Shown: piece after piece, positions 61,113-64,000 of the stretch
Layout of the letters: every line of letters starts with the position of its first letter
Position numbering within the stretch: the stretch's first letter is position 1
Source of the DNA: Arthrobacter mangrovi
GTDB taxonomy: Bacteria; Actinomycetota; Actinomycetes; Actinomycetales; Micrococcaceae
DNA length: 64,000 nt
Assembly: GCF_026011795.1 (NCBI RefSeq)
Contig: NZ_BRVS01000006.1
Coordinates: forward strand, 54,274 to 118,273
Reading direction: 5' to 3'
The notes under the pieces: model-generated
What the model was told of the DNA's origin: nothing
Database searches by the model: none
What the model saw: the letters and a program-made list of their open reading frames with translations, nothing else
Position numbers and translations under genes: made by a program

Positions 61113-63128
61113 ATGACTGCCCGGCCGCCACTCCAACCCCGCTTCCTGCGAGCCGCTGCCGCCGCGCTGTTGGCCACCGTGGCCCTGGTGCCGGTACCGG
61201 GTCTGGCCCCGGCAGCCGTCGCGGCGGAGGAGTCGGCACCGGGTCTGGCCCCGGCAGCCGTCGCGGCGGAGGAGTCGGCACCGGTCATGGTGGTGCTCGA
61301 CGCCTCGGGGTCGATGCTCAATGATGATGCGCCGGGGCTGCGGATCGACGCCGCCAAGGCCGCCGTGAAGGACCTCATCGACGACGTTCCCGACTCGGCC
61401 CGGATGGGGCTGATGGTGTACGGGACCGGAACGGACTCTTCGCCGGGAGCCAAGAAGGCCGGCTGCTCCGACATCAAAACGCTGGCGCCCGTCGGGCCGG
61501 TGGATAAGGACAAGTTGACCGCCGCCGTGGACGACATCAAGGCCGCCGGCTATACCCCGGTGGGGGCGTCGCTCCGCGCGGCCGACAAGGCGCTCGCCGG
61601 CGAGGAAGGCCCGCGCTCCATCATCCTGGTTTCGGACGGTATCGACACCTGCGCGCCCCCTGCCGCTTGCGACGTGGCCAAAGAGCTATCGGAGGGCGGC
61701 GCCCAGCTGACCGTGCACTCGATCGGTTTCAAGGTGGACGCGGCGGCGCGGGCGGAGCTCGAGTGCATTGCGGACACCACAGGCGGAACTTATGCCGATG
61801 CCCAGGACGCGGACGCGCTGAGCGAGGAACTCATCGTGCGCACCACTCGGGCCATTGGCGTCTACGAAGCCGAGGGGACGCCGATCATGGGCGGCTCGTC
61901 TCCCGCGGACGCGCCGGCGCTTCCTGCGGGCCAGTACCTGGACGAGTTGGAAGCAGGTTCGAAGAAGAACAGCTCCGGCGAGTCCGGCTCCGCCCGCTAC
62001 TACAAGGTTGAGCTGGGGCCGGGGGAGCGTGCCCACGCCGCTGCGACCCTGCTGCTACCGCGGCGCGGGGAGGCGGCGGCGCCGGGCACGGCCTATGTCA
62101 CCGCGGCCTTCGTGGACGGGGAGGGCGAGTCCTGCCTGGTGTCCGATACCGAGTACGCCAGCTCGAACCAGTCCTTCCTGATGCCGCCCACGGCGGCACT
62201 GAGCACGCCGCCGATGGGCGAGGATAGCAGCGACCGGTGCTTCGGCACGGACGCCGGCGAGGTGTTCCTCGAGGTCAAGCGGTCCGGCAGCTGGGCCTGG
62301 AAGCAGGGGCTGCCTGTGGAGGTCCTGCTGGTCACCGAACCTGCCGGCGACGGCTCCGGCCTTCCCGCGGCGCATGAGGCGCCGCTGCCGGCAGCGGCCC
62401 CGGAGTTCGGCGGCGAAGCTGTCCCGGTGGCCGGCGCCGCGAGCTACAACACTGCTGCAGAGCTGGAGTCCGGCGTGTACTCCGATTCCCTGCTGGGCGG
62501 CGAGACCAAGTTCTACAAGGTGCCGGTGGACTATGGTCAGAGGCTGAGCTTCGCCGCGAAGGTAACGGCCGACGGCGGCAGCGAAGGGTCGATCGGCAGG
62601 AGCCTGCGGTTCGCGCTGTACAGCCCGGTGCGGCAGGAGACCGAGCTGGCGAGCGATAACGACAAGTTCATCCTTGGCCACTCGCTCGTCTACACCTTCA
62701 TCGACGTGGGCGACAGCCTCGATGCCAGCATGGCGGCCCCGGTGCGCTTCAACAATCGCAGCTCCGGTGATTCCGGGATCGAACAGATTGCCTACCCCGG
62801 CAGCTACTACTTGGCCGCCTCACTTGAGGACGGATCCACCTCGGATGCCGGCACGGAGCTGTCCTTCGATCTGGCCGTTGATGTCAGTGGTGAGCCGGAA
62901 GACGGGCCGGAGCTGGTGGCGGGCGGGGCCGCCACTGCTCCTTCTGCAGACCCGTCCGCGGCACCGTCGGCCGGGCCCTCCGCCGCAGCCGGGGCAGCGG
63001 AGGCAGCTTCGCAGGTCACCGGGAGGACGCCGCTGTTGTGGGGGCTGGGTGCTGTCGGCCTGCTGGCAGTAGCCGGCGTCGTCTTCGCGGTTGTCCGGCG
63101 CGGCAGTAAACATAGGAAGGTCGACTAG
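61113..63128 (+). CDS. Secreted/membrane-anchored von Willebrand factor A protein
   Basis: A 671-residue exported protein. A basic N-terminus and hydrophobic core (FLRAAAAALLATVALVPV) form a signal peptide. The vWA domain begins near 57 with a metal-site motif DASGSM (63-68) and includes LMVYGTG and IILVSDGIDTC, ending near 240. The middle 340 residues are beta-rich and contain repeated YYKVEL and FYKVPV segments, suggesting two related modules. The C-terminus has a Pro/Ala/Ser linker, one membrane helix (LLWGLGAVGLLAVAGVVFAV) and a basic tail. GAAAGGATG precedes the ATG. A role in adhesion or envelope protein assembly is only a family guess. Confidence 0.9.
   Translation: MTARPPLQPRFLRAAAAALLATVALVPVPGLAPAAVAAEESAPGLAPAAVAAEESAPVMVVLDASGSMLNDDAPGLRIDAAKAAVKDLIDDVPDSARMGLMVYGTGTDSSPGAKKAGCSDIKTLAPVGPVDKDKLTAAVDDIKAAGYTPVGASLRAADKALAGEEGPRSIILVSDGIDTCAPPAACDVAKELSEGGAQLTVHSIGFKVDAAARAELECIADTTGGTYADAQDADALSEELIVRTTRAIGVYEAEGTPIMGGSSPADAPALPAGQYLDELEAGSKKNSSGESGSARYYKVELGPGERAHAAATLLLPRRGEAAAPGTAYVTAAFVDGEGESCLVSDTEYASSNQSFLMPPTAALSTPPMGEDSSDRCFGTDAGEVFLEVKRSGSWAWKQGLPVEVLLVTEPAGDGSGLPAAHEAPLPAAAPEFGGEAVPVAGAASYNTAAELESGVYSDSLLGGETKFYKVPVDYGQRLSFAAKVTADGGSEGSIGRSLRFALYSPVRQETELASDNDKFILGHSLVYTFIDVGDSLDASMAAPVRFNNRSSGDSGIEQIAYPGSYYLAASLEDGSTSDAGTELSFDLAVDVSGEPEDGPELVAGGAATAPSADPSAAPSAGPSAAAGAAEAASQVTGRTPLLWGLGAVGLLAVAGVVFAVVRRGSKHRKVD
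61199..61282 (+). repeat. 42-bp perfect tandem duplication at the signal-peptide cleavage region
   Basis: A 42-base unit occurs twice in direct tandem (61199-61240 and 61241-61282) without a mismatch, so the residues PGLAPAAVAAEESA repeat. Each copy contains an AVAA-EE signal-peptidase-like site. Confidence 0.93.
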
Positions 63129-63266
63129 GTCGATAGCGTGACCGGAGCCTGATTCACACACGGCGAGCCTTCTTGGGCTGTCCCCAAAAGGCCTCCTCGT
63201 GGCCCTGCCTCGGACCCGATTTCTGCCGTTTCACTCGTCCTACATTTCGAAGATTTATCGTGCTAT

Positions 63267-63282
63267 CAGAACATATCTTCGA
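63267..63282. promoter_or_regulatory. LexA/SOS-box-like palindrome before the DUF222 gene
   Basis: CAGAACATATCTTCGA resembles the SOS box TCGAAC-N4-GTTCGA with three mismatches in twelve defined positions and ends 11 bases before the start codon. A second arrangement, TCGAAGAT (63247-63254) with ATCTTCGA (63275-63282), gives an 8-bp inverted repeat over the same bases. Confidence 0.4.
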
Positions 63283-63293
63283 TAGAATGAGGC

Positions 63294-64000
63294 ATGGCGA
63301 TCGCACCATTCGAAGCGACCCGGGAAGCCACCGGCTTCCTCGCTTCGATGCGCGACGAACTGCAGGACTTCGCCGCCGGCTTCCGCGAGAACGCCGGCCT
63401 CCAGGACCCGCAAACAGTGGCTGAATGCGTGGGGCTCTTTGAGGATCTTTCCCGGACGATCGAGCAGCTCCAGGTCGCCGGCGCGCACGCCGTCGAACGG
63501 CACGGCGTCGCCGCGGTGACCGGCCGGGACCCGGGGACGAAGACCGAGTTCCGGGACACCGCGGACTACCTCCGCGCCCGGCTGCGGATCAGCCGGACCG
63601 AGGCCCGGCGCCGCCTCCGCCTCGGTGCCGGCACCCTGCCCCAAACCCTGGTCTCCGGCGGCGAAGCGCCGTCGCAGTACGAGCACCTGGCCGCCGGACT
63701 GGCCGAATCCGGGCTCTCCTGCACGGCCGCCATCCTGATCCATGACACGCTCGAACGCGTCCGGCCCGCAGCGGCCCCCGAGGACCTGACCGCGATGGAA
63801 CAGCAGCTGACCCGGCAGGCCACCGAAACCGACCACGACACCCTGCGCGTCATCGCCCGCTCCTGGGAAGCGGCCATCGACCCGGACGGACGCGAACCCT
63901 CCCCTGAACAGCTCGCCGCCCGGCAGGGCGTCTTCCTCAAAGGCAAACGCCGGGGGCTGCACCGCTTCGAAATCGCCGCGACCGACGAACAATACGAACA
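63294..64000 (+). CDS. DUF222 domain protein, probably with C-terminal HNH endonuclease (cut by window end)
   Basis: The first 235 residues of a protein that runs past the right edge. It begins MAIAPFEATREATGFLASMR and shows the DUF222 pattern: EDLSRTIEQLQVAGAHAVERH, FRDTADYLRARLRISRTEARRRL, then LPQTLVSGGEAPSQYEHLA and the LFLKGKRR-like GVFLKGKRRGLHRFEIAAT. In actinobacteria such proteins usually end in an HNH nuclease domain and occur in many copies per genome. The nuclease part would lie beyond this window. The ribosome site is weak. Confidence 0.85.
   Translation, partial: MAIAPFEATREATGFLASMRDELQDFAAGFRENAGLQDPQTVAECVGLFEDLSRTIEQLQVAGAHAVERHGVAAVTGRDPGTKTEFRDTADYLRARLRISRTEARRRLRLGAGTLPQTLVSGGEAPSQYEHLAAGLAESGLSCTAAILIHDTLERVRPAAAPEDLTAMEQQLTRQATETDHDTLRVIARSWEAAIDPDGREPSPEQLAARQGVFLKGKRRGLHRFEIAATDEQYE

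Overview
The window is a GC-rich stretch of chromosome from a soil actinobacterium, most likely an Arthrobacter-type member of the Micrococcaceae. The evidence is the base composition, frequent GTG and TTG starts with strong AGGAG-type ribosome sites, a choline oxidase that matches the Arthrobacter globiformis enzyme as I remember it (same 546-residue length, same active-site numbering), a probable remnant of a mycothiol-dependent formaldehyde dehydrogenase, and a DUF222-type gene at the right edge. I see no rRNA, tRNA, CRISPR array, insertion sequence or prophage. The region is an almost uninterrupted series of small catabolic operons, most with their own regulator and, in several cases, a visible operator.

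Layout. 0-5 kb: one-carbon dissimilation (10-formyl-THF hydrolase purU, a molybdopterin FdhF/YdeP-type oxidoreductase, a metallo-beta-lactamase hydrolase coupled to the mscR remnant, a DUF6457 protein). 5-12 kb: a three-part adenylation/carrier/membrane acyltransferase fusion, a secreted or membrane hypothetical, an SDR, a GNAT, a DUF6504-like protein and an orphan GAF histidine kinase. 12-18 kb: a DapA-fold protein without the catalytic lysine, a TPP-dependent E1-like enzyme, ACC deaminase (acdS) and its divergent Lrp-type regulator with a perfect palindrome between them. 18-23.5 kb: AbgT transporter facing an amidase / D-threonine aldolase-like / M20 peptidase operon. 23.5-30 kb: choline to glycine betaine (betT-betB-codA) behind a TetR regulator and two tandem palindromes.

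30-41 kb: an aromatic-compound cluster consisting of three MFS carriers, an MBL hydrolase, an aldehyde dehydrogenase, a coniferyl-alcohol-dehydrogenase-like SDR, an IclR regulator, and a CYP199A-like P450 with a phthalate-dioxygenase-reductase-type partner. Three copies of the motif TTTCCRT-N3-ATGGAAA lie in the three promoter regions that would need control, which suggests one IclR regulon. The expected route is aromatic alcohol to aldehyde to acid, then oxidative O-demethylation, releasing formaldehyde that the one-carbon genes could remove.

41-49 kb: small membrane and hypothetical genes, then a two-subunit NAD-linked formate dehydrogenase. 48-53 kb: LacI regulator facing a nucleoside hydrolase / MFS / ribokinase operon with ATGA-type overlaps and two operator-like palindromes. 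53-58 kb: phenol-type two-component monooxygenase with catechol 1,2-dioxygenase, preceded by a CRP/GlxR-like site. 58-64 kb: SDR, aldo/keto reductase, tartronate-semialdehyde-type reductase, a secreted von Willebrand factor A protein with a duplicated signal-cleavage region, and the start of a DUF222 gene cut off by the window end.

All family assignments come from reading translated motifs and recalling family features; no database search was run.
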